A DNA stretch of 64,000 nucleotides, from NCBI RefSeq assembly GCF_902686445.1, contig NC_062232.1, positions 18,830,897-18,894,896 of the forward strand. The letters run 5' to 3'. The number at the start of each line of letters is the position of its first letter. Position 1 is the first letter of the stretch. The DNA is from Sciurus carolinensis (lineage: Eukaryota; Chordata; Mammalia; Rodentia; Sciuridae). Under the pieces are notes generated by a model, which did not search any database, was not told the origin of the DNA, and saw only the letters and a list, made by a program, of their open reading frames with translations. Both the position numbers and the translations under genes were made by a program. Shown here in pieces: positions 1 through 9,074 of this stretch.

Positions 1-547
1 ACAGAGGTAAAGTTGCAAGTGGTCTGGAAAGACTTTGGGAAAGGTTTGTGATCTTGTGATCATACAAAGAATCACAAGATCACAAAAGAAAAAAAATCTG
101 GGTTAAGCACATGAAAATTGCTTTGGATTTGCACACTTATAATAGTTTCTTGGAACAGCACACATTGGTTCTGTGTTGGAAAAGTCAAGGTTGGTAAAGT
201 ATCATCTGATTGCATAGTCATCTGTTTTGAACATTGCCTTGATGCCTTTAAGGAATCTTGGTCTGAAAAAAATAGAAGTACCTTTCCAATGAGGATCACA
301 GTAACTGGAGGACCTGTCCTCAGATTGTTGCCCCTGCACTATAAACTACCCATCTGCTTTGACTCAACTAGAGTAGGGAGAGGGAGAAAAATAGGAAGTC
401 ATCCACTTTTCTTCTGCCCTCCTACCTCCTTTAATAAACATACTGAGAACTCACATGGCAATTACTCTGTTAGACATTGAGGGTACAAAAATTAATAAGA
501 TTGGTAACCAAATAATGTATATCTTCTAGGAATCTTAAGCTCAACAT

Positions 548-549
<2 letters not shown>
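1..549. other. Unassigned sequence
   Basis: I recognise no gene or repeat family here. Open frames of 75 and 120 codons overlap on opposite strands, but neither has a recognisable domain or splice context. The stretch holds a perfect inverted repeat at 45-86, listed separately. Confidence 0.5.
45..86. repeat. Perfect 16-bp inverted repeat (hairpin)
   Basis: Arms at 45-60 (tttgtgatcttgtgat) and 71-86 (atcacaagatcacaaa) are exact reverse complements around a 10-base loop. Each arm also contains a short GTGAT/ATCAC repeat. No transposon end or RNA gene is recognised around it. Confidence 0.85.
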
Positions 550-594
<45 letters not shown>

Positions 595-666
595 ATATAT
601 TCCACAACTGGGGAAATATTATTATTAAATATATATATATATATATATATATATTCCACAACTGGG
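546..666. repeat. (AT)n microsatellite with tandem duplication
   Basis: Two (AT)n tracts (about 549-600 and 628-654) are each preceded by attaaat and followed by ttccacaactggg. A unit of roughly 50-65 bp has therefore been duplicated in tandem (546-612 and 624-666), and the AT tract differs in length between the copies. Confidence 0.85.
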
Positions 667-667
667 A

Positions 668-852
668 GGAGTGGTGCATGACTTGGGAGGCTGAGGCAGG
701 AGGATCACAAGTTCAAAGCTAGCCTCAGCAACTTAACAAGGCCCTGTCTCAAAAAATAAAAAGAACTGGGGATGTGGCTAAGTGGTTGAGCACCCGTAGG
801 TTCAATCCCCATACCAAATAAATAAATTACTAAATTAATTAATTAATTAATT
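668..852 (+). mobile_element. B1-dID SINE (squirrel type), degraded
   Basis: The left half carries the B1 core (gggaggctgaggcaggagg, then gttcaaagctagcctcagc). The right half carries the ID part (ctggggatgtggctaagtgg, then ttcaatcccc). Bases are missing near the start, where the tgcatgcctgtaatccc stretch of other copies is shortened. The tail is an AT-rich (AAAT)/(AATT) tract from about 815 to 852. Confidence 0.85.
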
Positions 853-984
853 CATGTATTCTAATCTTCATACCACCTACAGTGACTACCAATCCCTCTC
901 CTTCCTTCCTGATTTCCTTATTTCTAATACAAGTAACCAACATTCACAACCAGCTTGAAATTCTAGATTTATTACTCAATTTCT

Positions 985-1268
985 AAAATAACCATCCCTG
1001 TCTTTCTTTTCCACTGCCATTCCTATTGGGTCCTCATTAATTTTTCTACTAGACTAATGTTCTTGCTCGTGTCCTTGCTTCTAGTTTCTCCACAATTCAA
1101 TTTTTCTGGCTCAAGGTCACCACATTAATTTTCCACAAGCAAATATAATCAGTCTTCCAGTCAACACTATCATGTATTTCACAAAGTGGATATTCAGAGC
1201 ACCTAACAGTTCACTCCAACTTATCTTTCTAGCATATTTTCACCATTCCAAATACATACTTTGTTCTC
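985..1268 (+). mobile_element. L2-like LINE fragment
   Basis: A pyrimidine-rich run (ctttcttttccactgccatt, later tagtttctccacaattcaat) resembles the 3' part of mammalian L2. It is old and strongly diverged. The 853-984 stretch before it is unassigned. Confidence 0.4.
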
Positions 1269-1269
1269 C

Positions 1270-2286
1270 AACTACATTAGCGTTGTAGCCTAAATAATTA
1301 CACCCAAAGATATCTAAATCTTAATCCCCAGAATCTATGAATACATTATCTAAAAGAGTAATGGGACTTTCCAGATGGAATTAATAATCTCAAGATGGAG
1401 GTATTTATCCTAAAGAATGAAAGTCAGTACATTATACAATATATACATACCCATGTTTATAGTAACATGATTCACAATAGCCAAAATTTGGAACCAACCT
1501 AGTGGCCATCCGTGAATGAATAGATAAAGAAAATGTGGTAAATATACAAATGGAGTATTATTCAGCCATATAAGAATGAAATTATCTCATTTGCAGGACA
1601 AATGGATAGAATTTGAGAATGTTATGTTCAGTGAAATAAACCAAACTCAAAATGTCAAGGATCATGTGTTTTCTTTCATATGTGGAAGCTAGAAAGGAAA
1701 AAGGAAAAGAAAGATGGCAGTAGAGGGTGAGGGACACTCATGAACATTGAAGGGAAATCAGAGTAGACAAAAGGAACCATGGAGGGAAGAGGAAGGGAAG
1801 GGGAAATATTGGAGAATGATATTGACCCAATTACATTGTACATTATGTGTATGTACAAATGTGTAACAACAAATCATACCATTATGTACAACTAAAATGA
1901 ACCAATTAAAATACAGAATAAAAGGAAAAATGAACTTTGTGATAGAATTATCATCATTGATTGTCCATGTGGGTCCAATGTAATCACAAAGTTCCTTATA
2001 AAAGGAAAACAGGAGGTCAAGAGGTGATTTGATAACAGAAGCAAAAATTGGAGTGAGGCAATCACAAATCAAGGAATGCCAGCAGACTCTAAGAACTGGA
2101 AGAGGCAAGGAAGGGATTCTTCCCTGAATCCTCTAGAAGGAATGAGCCCTGCCAACATCTTGATTTTATCCCTGTAATATTCATGTAGGACATCTGATCT
2201 CCAGAACTATAAAATAATATGTTTATATTGTTTAAAGCTACTGAATCTGTGGTAGTTCATTATAGCAGTAATAGGAACCCAGTACA
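1270..2286 (+). mobile_element. MLT1-type LTR, split by an L1
   Basis: The left part (about 1270-1420) and the right part (about 1930-2286) together follow the layout of an old mammalian MLT1/MaLR-type LTR. The right part includes ggtccaatgtaatcacaaag, a downstream stretch around gctactgaatctgtggtag, and an end at gtaataggaacccagtaca. The exact subfamily is not certain. The gap between the parts is filled by an L1 3' end. Confidence 0.6.
1421..1929 (+). mobile_element. L1 3' end inserted in the LTR
   Basis: The distal ORF2 and 3' UTR of L1 are visible: catgtttatagtaacatgat, then a stretch around ggtaaatatacaaatggag and attattcagccatataagaa, then a purine-rich G/A tract and an end near tgtgtaacaacaaatcat with an A-rich tail. 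It is truncated at the 5' end and lies inside the MLT1-type LTR. I could not define a clean target-site duplication. Confidence 0.8.
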
Positions 2287-2287
2287 A

Positions 2288-2740
2288 TTCAATAGCTATT
2301 GCTACATAAATGATAACTACAAAAAAAAAATCTCAATTGCATACAAACATAAACATTTACTTCTGGGCTCACTTTTCTACATATTCTCTGGGCTCTGCTA
2401 ATATTGGCTGCATTTCTCTGGACTTGGCTCCCTGTTGTTGGTTTAGTTCACCTCTATTTCATGTATCTCTTATTCTTCTGGAAATAGCAAGCTGCTCAGA
2501 AAATGTCCTTTTCATGGTAAAAGAAAGGGTTGCCAAAACATAAATCTTTAGTAGGCAAGTACATTTTAAGCATTTCTTCACATCACATCTGCTGGTATCC
2601 AATTGATCAAAGAAACTCACCTGGCCAAACCCTTGATCAATGGGACAGTGAAATATCTCCTACCTCTAGTAGGAAGAATTTCACATCTCAACCAAAGGGC
2701 ATAGATTCAGAGAGGATTGAAGAAATGGAAGAATAATGCA
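2288..2740. mobile_element. Ancient interspersed repeat, family uncertain
   Basis: The order of segments (agctattgctacataaatga, a ttacttctgggctcac segment, a gatcaaagaaactcacctgg segment near the end) matches the sequence at 17961-18430, so both are probably copies of one old mammalian repeat. I cannot name the family with confidence. From 2741 to 2983 I see nothing identifiable. Confidence 0.35.
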
Positions 2741-2983
2741 ATACATCCTGTTAAAGTAGTTTTCAGTAAATAAACAAAAAGAACGCTGATTTGTAGAATT
2801 TGCTGATTTCCATGTTGTAAATATTTCTAGCATGTTTAGTTTTAAGCTGCCAGCATAATGTCAATGAACACAAAGTTGGGAAGAGATGCACATAATGGGT
2901 TCTGGTGTTGAATTTACACATCAAACCAGTTATTAGACATTTCTCCTTGAACAATACTACTATTGTCCCCTCTTGTGCCTTTC

Positions 2984-3402
2984 TGTTTTAGTCAAGTTTT
3001 GCATTGCTGTGATCAAAATACCTGATAAGAACAACTTAGAGGAGGAAAAGTTTATTTGGAGCTCACAATTTCAGAGGTCTCAGTCCATAGATGACCAGCT
3101 CCCTTGTTTTGGACCCAAGATGAAGCAGCACATCATGGGGGAAGGGTACTGAAGAAGGAAGCTGATTCCTAATGGCAGAAATGAAGGTGGGGTAAATCGG
3201 GCTGCAGGGAAGATAAACCCTTCTAGGGCACATTCCCAGGACTCACTTCCTCCAACCATGTCCCACCTGCCCAAAGTTACTGTCCCATCTGTCCATTCAA
3301 AGTAGGATTAGGTTACAGCTCCCATAATCTAACCATTTCACTTATGAATATTATGACATTAACAAGAGCTTTTGGAGGACAAATTGTATTCACACCATAA
3401 CA
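2984..3402 (-). mobile_element. MaLR-type solo LTR, copy A
   Basis: The element begins tgttttag and ends ccataaca on the plus strand, the TG...CA ends of an LTR in reverse orientation. Internal blocks such as gaggaaaagtttatttgg and cagaggtctcagtccatag are shared with copies at 5336, 38205 and 45502. This layout fits an ERVL-MaLR (MT/MST-like) LTR. The flanking 5-mers (ctttc and ttatc) no longer match well, so the duplication has decayed. Confidence 0.75.
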
Positions 3403-3404
3403 TT

Positions 3405-3680
3405 ATCCATTTGAAATTCCTCCATCCTTCCAATGCTACATTTTATATAAAGTTTCCCTGCTTTCCTAATTAGAACTTTCCCTCCTAACATTTTCATAGA
3501 ACTTCCTTGTGGGTATTTTTAAAAACGTTTATTGTGCATATGTCTTTCTTGTTCAATGGACTTCCAGGTAGAAATAAGGACTGTATATGATACATCTTGA
3601 AATCTTGCAGTACTCTGAGCAGAGTAGGTATTAATAACCACTTGGTAGATGAATGAATGAATGAATGAATGAATGAAACA
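3405..3680 (+). mobile_element. L2 3' end with (GAAT)n tail
   Basis: A pyrimidine-rich lead (gaaattcctccatccttcc) runs into gcagagtaggtattaataac and then (gaat)n at about 3649-3677. This is the usual 3' end of L2. It directly follows LTR copy A. Confidence 0.6.
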
Positions 3681-4664
3681 CATAAAAGGAGAAAATGTTA
3701 ACTAGATTGAATTGAATAAATGATGTTCTGCTCAAACAAAGTGAAATAGGACAAATAGAAATCACCAAGATAACAGTAACCTAATCCCAGTGAAATGAAA
3801 GAGCTTATGAGCATGCATAGATAAGTTTTCTCTTCCTAACCTATTCAGAACTGAGTGTTTGAAAGCCCCCACAAAAGCTAATTCTGACAAAACAAAACAT
3901 TCTCTTCCCCACTGTTAACAAACAGAAGCTCCAACACCCACAGAAAATTTGGAAGCCCTCAATGACTGCAGCAACAAAAAATGAGGCTGCTTCATAATCC
4001 ATATCCCTTTGCAGAAATCCTCCATTTTTATTGTCAAGAGGAGGCCACAGCTGTTGCGACCTGGCAACTGTCAAGACCCAGGAATTCAAATTGGTAGAGC
4101 CAGGCTGATTTTTGTGGAAAATACCTTTTTCAATCCTATCATAAAACTCATCCCTGCAAATGAGGCTCTTTTCTAACTTCAGTACAAAGTACAGAGAAGG
4201 AGTCTGTTTGGAATTGAGATCATTGCTGGAGTAATTTTTGGAGTTGATTTAAACATATTCATGGGCAAGGCAAGGAAGTGTACAGGCATTGCAACTGTAC
4301 TCTGTGATGATGTTTATGAAATGAAAACTAATATTTTAATTTCTATTGCTTTTTAAAAAATCCCTTGTGTACTAGAAGAAAAGGGTTTTACAAGAAAAGG
4401 AACACAGATATAGTCATTTTCCTGTGAAACAAAGCATCTTTGGGACAGATAACAAAGTCTTGATATATAAGATATATACAAATTTGATCTCTTCCTTTAT
4501 TAAGAGTCAGAGATAGCTTTATAAGTGTAGGTACAAGGTTTAAATACAGATATAGAGATCATTTTTTCTGGAGTGATGGCAAATAAATCTGGCAAATAAA
4601 TCCTGTGGAAAAACAAATCCATCTCTTGGTCTCCCATGTCAACAATTTCCCTTACTGAAAACTC
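3681..4664. other. Unassigned sequence
   Basis: AT-rich, no family recognised and no convincing coding frame. The 82-codon minus frame near 3841-4089 has no recognisable domain. Confidence 0.4.
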
Positions 4665-5335
4665 TTAAATACTGTTGGTGAGAATGTAAATTAATACAGC
4701 AGTATGTATTAACAGTATGTAGGTTCCTCAAAAAAAAAAAAAACTAAAATTAGACCTATCATATAATAGGCCAGCTTTGAAGTATATATCTAAAGGAAGT
4801 AAAACCAGCATATCAAAGAGATACCTACACTCCCCATGTTTATAGCAGTACTCTGAATAATAGCCAAGATATGAAAACAACCAAGGTGTCCACTGGCAGA
4901 TGAATGGATAAAGAAAATGGCTACATACACACAGTAGAATATTATTCAGTCATATAAAGGATTAAATTCTGTTATGTGTGGCAAAATGGATAGAACAAGA
5001 GGTGTTAAGTGAAATAAGGAAGACATAGACAAATATCACATATTCTCATTCATATGTGGAAGCTAAAAAAATTTATCTCCTGAAGGAATAAAGTAGAATA
5101 CAAATTACAAGATGTCTAGAAAGGATAATGGAGAGGGGATAGAAAGAGGTTGAATGCCAGGCATAGTGGCGCACATCTATAATCCCAATAACTCAGGAAA
5201 CTGAGGCAGGAGGATCATAAGTTCAAAGCCAACCTTAGCAATATAGTGAGTCCCTGAGCAACTTAAGCATACCCTATCTCAACATAAAATTAATTAATTT
5301 AAAGGACTGGGGATGTAGCTCAATGGATAAGCACC

Positions 5336-5774
5336 TATTTTAGTCAGCTTTTTCACTGTTATGACAAAAGGATCTGACAAGAATAATTTTAGAGAAAAGT
5401 TTATTTGGTGCTCATGGTTTCAGAGGACTCAGTCCATGAATAGCCAACTCTATTGCTCTGGGCCAGAGGTGAGGAAGAACACCATGGCAGAAGGGTGTGG
5501 CAGAGGAAAGAAGCTCAGAACATTACACCAGGAAGTAGAGAGAGACAGTTCCACTCTTCAGGAACAAAATATATACCCCCAAAGCAAGTCCCCAATGACC
5601 CACTTCTTCTAGTCACAACCTACCTACCCACAGTCACCACCCAGTTAATCCCTGTCAGGGGATTAAAGTACTGATTAGATTAAGGTTCTTATAACCCAGT
5701 CATTTCACCTCTAAACCCTCTTACATTGTCCATATATGAGCTTTTGGAGGACCTCTCATACCTAAACCATAACA
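5336..5774 (-). mobile_element. MaLR-type solo LTR, copy B, inside a SINE
   Basis: It starts tattttag (for tgttttag) and ends ccataaca, with the family blocks gagaaaagtttatttgg and actcagtccatgaatagcc. The flanking 5-mers are gcacc (5331-5335) and gtgtc (5775-5779). They differ at three positions that can be explained by CpG decay of a single gcgcc-like target, as found in other SINE copies. The LTR therefore jumped after the SINE had inserted. Confidence 0.8.
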
Positions 5775-5815
5775 GTGTCCCTGGGTTCAATCCCCAGTAC
5801 AAAAAAGAAAGGAAG

Positions 5816-5978
5816 AATGAATGAATGAATGAATGAATGAATGAATGAATGAATGAATGAAAAAAGGAAGGAAGGAAGGAAGGAAGGAAGGAAGGAAGGA
5901 AGGAAGGAAGGAAGGAAGGAAGGAAGGAAGGAAAGAAAGAAAAGAAAGAAACAAAGAAACAAAGATGAGGAAAAAAGA
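5816..5978. repeat. Compound (GAAT)n-(GGAA)n microsatellite
   Basis: About eleven units of the gaat/aatg tetramer (5816-5860) are followed by about sixteen or more ggaa units (5866-5932) and a decayed gaaa/caaa tail. The tract lies in the tail of the nested SINE. It explains the long Ser/Phe-rich minus-strand reading frames here, which are not genes. Confidence 0.95.
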
Positions 5979-6179
5979 AGAAAGAGTTTGGATAATGGGT
6001 ACCAAAATAGTTAGATTGGAGAAGTAAGTTCTAGTATTTCACAGCAAAACAGAGTAACTATAATTTACAACTTATGTATTTTATACAAGACTAGAAGAGA
6101 GGAGTTTGTAGGCTCCAAATACAAATGATAAATTCTAAAACAGGTAGAAATGCTAATTACCATAATCACAATCTCTGAG

Positions 6180-7035
6180 ACAGGAGTCCTCTGTGCTTCT
6201 CCTTTACTAGCAAAGCAATAGAACTTTTTCTCAAAACCATGTCCTTGTTATTGGATTGGCATCAGGGAAAAGAACAAGGATTTCAGTAACAAATTGGTGA
6301 CCCATCTGGGACCCAAGAGCAGCACCACTCTAACTTTCTTGAGCAGGTCTGGCACTCCAAGAAACCCCATTTCCATGCTGAGGATGTAAGGCAAACTTAT
6401 TGAGAACCAGCTGTAGGAGAGTTAGGAAACAGGTGAATTTGCCTCAGGTTGAACTGGAGGAGTTATTCCTGTAAGTAAAGGGAGGAACTGAGGGACTGTC
6501 CCAGCAACTGCCAAACCTTCTTTTGCTTCAGGGAACTCTCACCTTCTCTCCCTGAATGGTATGATTTGCTCCATCTTGGTCTACTTTGAGAAAAAGGAAA
6601 CCAAGCACAGTAAACATGACAGCCTTGGCCATCAATATGTTTCCTGGTGTGCACTCCAAGATCCTTGATTCCACACATCTGGTTCCTCTTTTTGGGAACA
6701 TCTGGCCCCTCTTTGTGGAGACATCTGTTACACCACTGGTGTAGGAGTCATGATTAAGTTGGATTCAGGAACCCAGGGATATTTGCTCCGTTCTGGTCTT
6801 TTCTAGGTTCTCATCTATTTGTTGGCCTTGGGTTTGGGAATTCCCTCTGGTTGTCTGTCTGTGTTTTTGTTTGTATCTCTTATTGCCCCCTTTAACATGA
6901 GCAATACTGCATTGATCCTATAGATAGTCTCTTGAGAAAGATCTTGGCTGGTCTATTTTAAAGGTTCCTGTATTTCAGTCATGGTTTGGGGGATCCTCTC
7001 TGGTTGTCTGTCACTGTGCTTATTTTTTGTACAAT
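6180..7035 (+). mobile_element. ERV1-type provirus remnant: LTR end and leader
   Basis: The stretch tactagcaaagcaatagaac (about 6207) resembles the R/U5 part of class I LTRs. A likely LTR end (cagtaaca) at about 6292 is followed by aat and tggtgacccatctgggac, a plausible primer-binding site. The leader has a 23-bp tandem repeat at 6675-6720 (acatctgg, pyrimidine run, gggaa/gtggag) and two copies of a ctggttgtctgtc block (about 6850 and 7000). No open gag frame survives. The class and the primer type are inferences from general layout. Confidence 0.45.
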
Positions 7036-7213
7036 CTTGCAGCTGGAGTTTGTCTGTCAGAGGTAAAGAAAATGGAAGATATTCTGAATATATAGGCATA
7101 TATGCAGTTGCATGAGAAAGAGTCTGAACATCCAGAAACTAAGTTGGGAGTGCAAAAAGATACTGCCTTTGGTATTCAAGGATAGCAGGACATAAAAGAA
7201 AAGTAAAAAAAAA

Positions 7214-7286
7214 GGGTTGGAGCATAGCTCAGTGGTACAGCACTTGCCTATCATGGATTCAACTCAAACCAATATGGAAAAAAAAA
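7214..7286 (+). mobile_element. ID SINE monomer
   Basis: A tRNA-like block ggttggagcatagctcagtg, then gcacttgcctatcatggatt and an A-rich tail. It lacks a B1 half, so it is an ID-type monomer with decayed box B. A-rich sequence also lies just before it. Confidence 0.75.
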
Positions 7287-7939
7287 GAAGAAGGCATTAA
7301 TATTTGGACTTTAGAGTTTCCACATCTGATTAGAAACATACAATGAAAATCTATTTTTTAAAGAGTGAGGCAAGGGTTCTGACTGGGAGGGGAGCACATT
7401 AACGGTGATACAGATTCCACTGGTTCTTACTTCCAAATGCTCATCAAAAATCTTAGATTCCTTTAAAGTATGCTTTGAATATCTCTGGAAGTTCCCATGG
7501 AGTATCTGACATGTACTTATGATGATATGTACACTGACCAAGGACCATTGTGTCCTGGTGGACTGAAGTTCTCATGGGAACTGCTCAGTAGTATAGCCCA
7601 TCCCTAATTTTTCAAATATTGGATTCTCTATTATCTTACAGGTATTTGGGGATTCCACTTTTAGTTGCTATACAAACCCTCTGCTTCCTATGAGAGTTAT
7701 ACTAGTGTAAGAGACTAATCCAAATGACAACCACCATGCTATTCTTAAAATCCTAGTGTCTTTTTGTAATACCTAAGCGGTTACTTATTGAACCACCGTT
7801 ATTGGGTCTGGTTTCTTCTTCCTTTAAGGTTATCTGGGTCATAAGAGGGCTTCCTTTCCAACTGGGAAGCCAATATCACACATATCAACAAAATTCTAAG
7901 ACTCAGACTAGGACCTTTGCTACTCTTGTAATATTTAAA
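7287..7939. other. Unassigned sequence, possibly more ERV
   Basis: No open gene. Some segments (around 7690-7760) are vaguely like decayed retroviral internal sequence and follow the ERV1 leader, but I cannot support an assignment. Confidence 0.25.
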
Positions 7940-8188
7940 TGGGCTGGGCACAGTGGTGCACAACTGCAATCCAAGAAATTTGGGAGGTCAGAGGCAGGAG
8001 GATCACAAATTCCAGATCATACTCAGCAATTCAGTGAAGCCCTAAGCAACTTAGCAAGACCCTTTCTCAAAATAAAAATGTAAAAAAGGGCCAGGGATGT
8101 TGTTCAGTGGTAAAGCAGCTCTGGGTTCAATCCATATATATATTAAATATATATATTAAATATATATATATATATATATATATTTAAA
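7940..8188 (+). mobile_element. B1-dID SINE with (AT)n tail
   Basis: Begins tgggctgggcacagtggtgc and carries the B1 core, the linker with caaaataaaaatgt, and the ID half gccagggatgttgttcagtg to tgggttcaatcc. The tail is an (AT)n/(TTAAAT) tract. The short repeat atatttaaa at 7931-7939 and about 8180-8188 may be the target-site duplication, though it merges with the AT tail. Confidence 0.85.
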
Positions 8189-8189
8189 C

Positions 8190-9070
8190 AGTCTGAATGG
8201 TACAGTCTAGGGGAAGAAGTAGTAAAAGTTTCCTATAAGAAGTCACATGCAGGCTAAGAGCTAAAGGATGAATCAGGAAGTTTCCAAAATGATAATGTCA
8301 ACAATGAGGCAAAGTTCTACATTTCACTTTAGCCATTGCATCATAAAAGTTATCATTGTCTTGTTGTACACATGGTGGACATGAGTCTCATTTCTAGATA
8401 GTATTACACATTATCACATCACCAATCTAATTGGTGCCAATATGTTGATTCAGTTTGGATGTACCAATTGTGATGTTTATTCAAATAGTTTATGTAGACA
8501 GTACAAGTTACAGTAGTAGCTATGTAATTCATAATTGTTAATCAAATTAAAATACTTTAATTATAATACATTTAAATTATTTGTATAGTTTCAGAAAAAA
8601 AGTCTACATGCTTTTTTAAGTGGAAAGTGTATGTATATATCTGATTTAAAAATTGAGAAGAAATGCAAAACTGATTCTACAACCAGAAGAGGAAAGAAAC
8701 AAATTGGAAGAAGGTATATCACAAATTTCATGATTAATGATAATTGCAGTTAGCTGTAGCAGAGCAAAATGAAAAAGCTCTTTATACATAAAAAAATTTA
8801 GAATATAATAAAGTGAACAATATTGAGATGTTTTCAGCAAGTATGACATTTTCAGCAAGTATATAGTAAATGTGATAAAAAGTTTTGATATAATATTCAA
8901 AAAGGAATCAATAGAATTGGCCACCTGAAATCAGAAAGAAATATCTAACAAAATTTGTTAGCTGATTTATAACTTTGACCAGTTATATAATAACTTGGAT
9001 TCCTGCATAGAAAAGAAAATCAATTTTAGATGGAGAAATGGTAAAATATTTATTATTTGAATTGTGTTAG
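8190..9070. other. Unassigned AT-rich sequence upstream of hAT fossil
   Basis: It could include the 5' part of the hAT element that follows, but I could not find a BED zinc finger or terminal inverted repeat in it. Confidence 0.3.
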
Positions 9071-9074
9071 AGAG

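Larger units (their letters stand above)
5155..5978 (+). mobile_element. B1-dID SINE carrying a nested LTR
   Basis: The B1 half begins tgccaggcatagtggcgcac. The ID half reaches aatggataagcacc at 5335, is interrupted by a solo LTR (5336-5774), and resumes with ctgggttcaatccccagtac. The A-rich tail has expanded into a long microsatellite. A 14-bp target-site duplication with two mismatches (5141-5154 and 5979-5992) brackets the whole unit. Confidence 0.85.
4665..6175 (+). mobile_element. Old L1 (ORF2 end and 3' UTR), split by a nested SINE
   Basis: The left part (4665-5154) shows the distal ORF2 signature (gaatattattcagtcatata) and the start of the 3' UTR. The right part (5993-6175) resumes with gataatgggtaccaaaatag and tgctaattaccataatcac, typical of L1M-type 3' UTRs. 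The gap holds a B1-dID SINE flanked by duplicated L1 sequence, agaaagaggttgaa at 5141-5154 and agaaagagtttgga at 5979-5992. Confidence 0.8.

Noticed and set aside
118..480. 120-codon plus-strand frame as a gene
   Set aside because: No recognisable domain, an overlapping minus frame, and no splice or promoter context. It fits chance in DNA of this composition.
5816..5978. CRISPR-like array
   Set aside because: The repeats are directly adjacent tetranucleotides without spacers, and the context is mammalian.
5762..6005. Ser/Phe-rich minus-strand proteins
   Set aside because: They are translations of the GAAT/GGAA microsatellite and the SINE tail.
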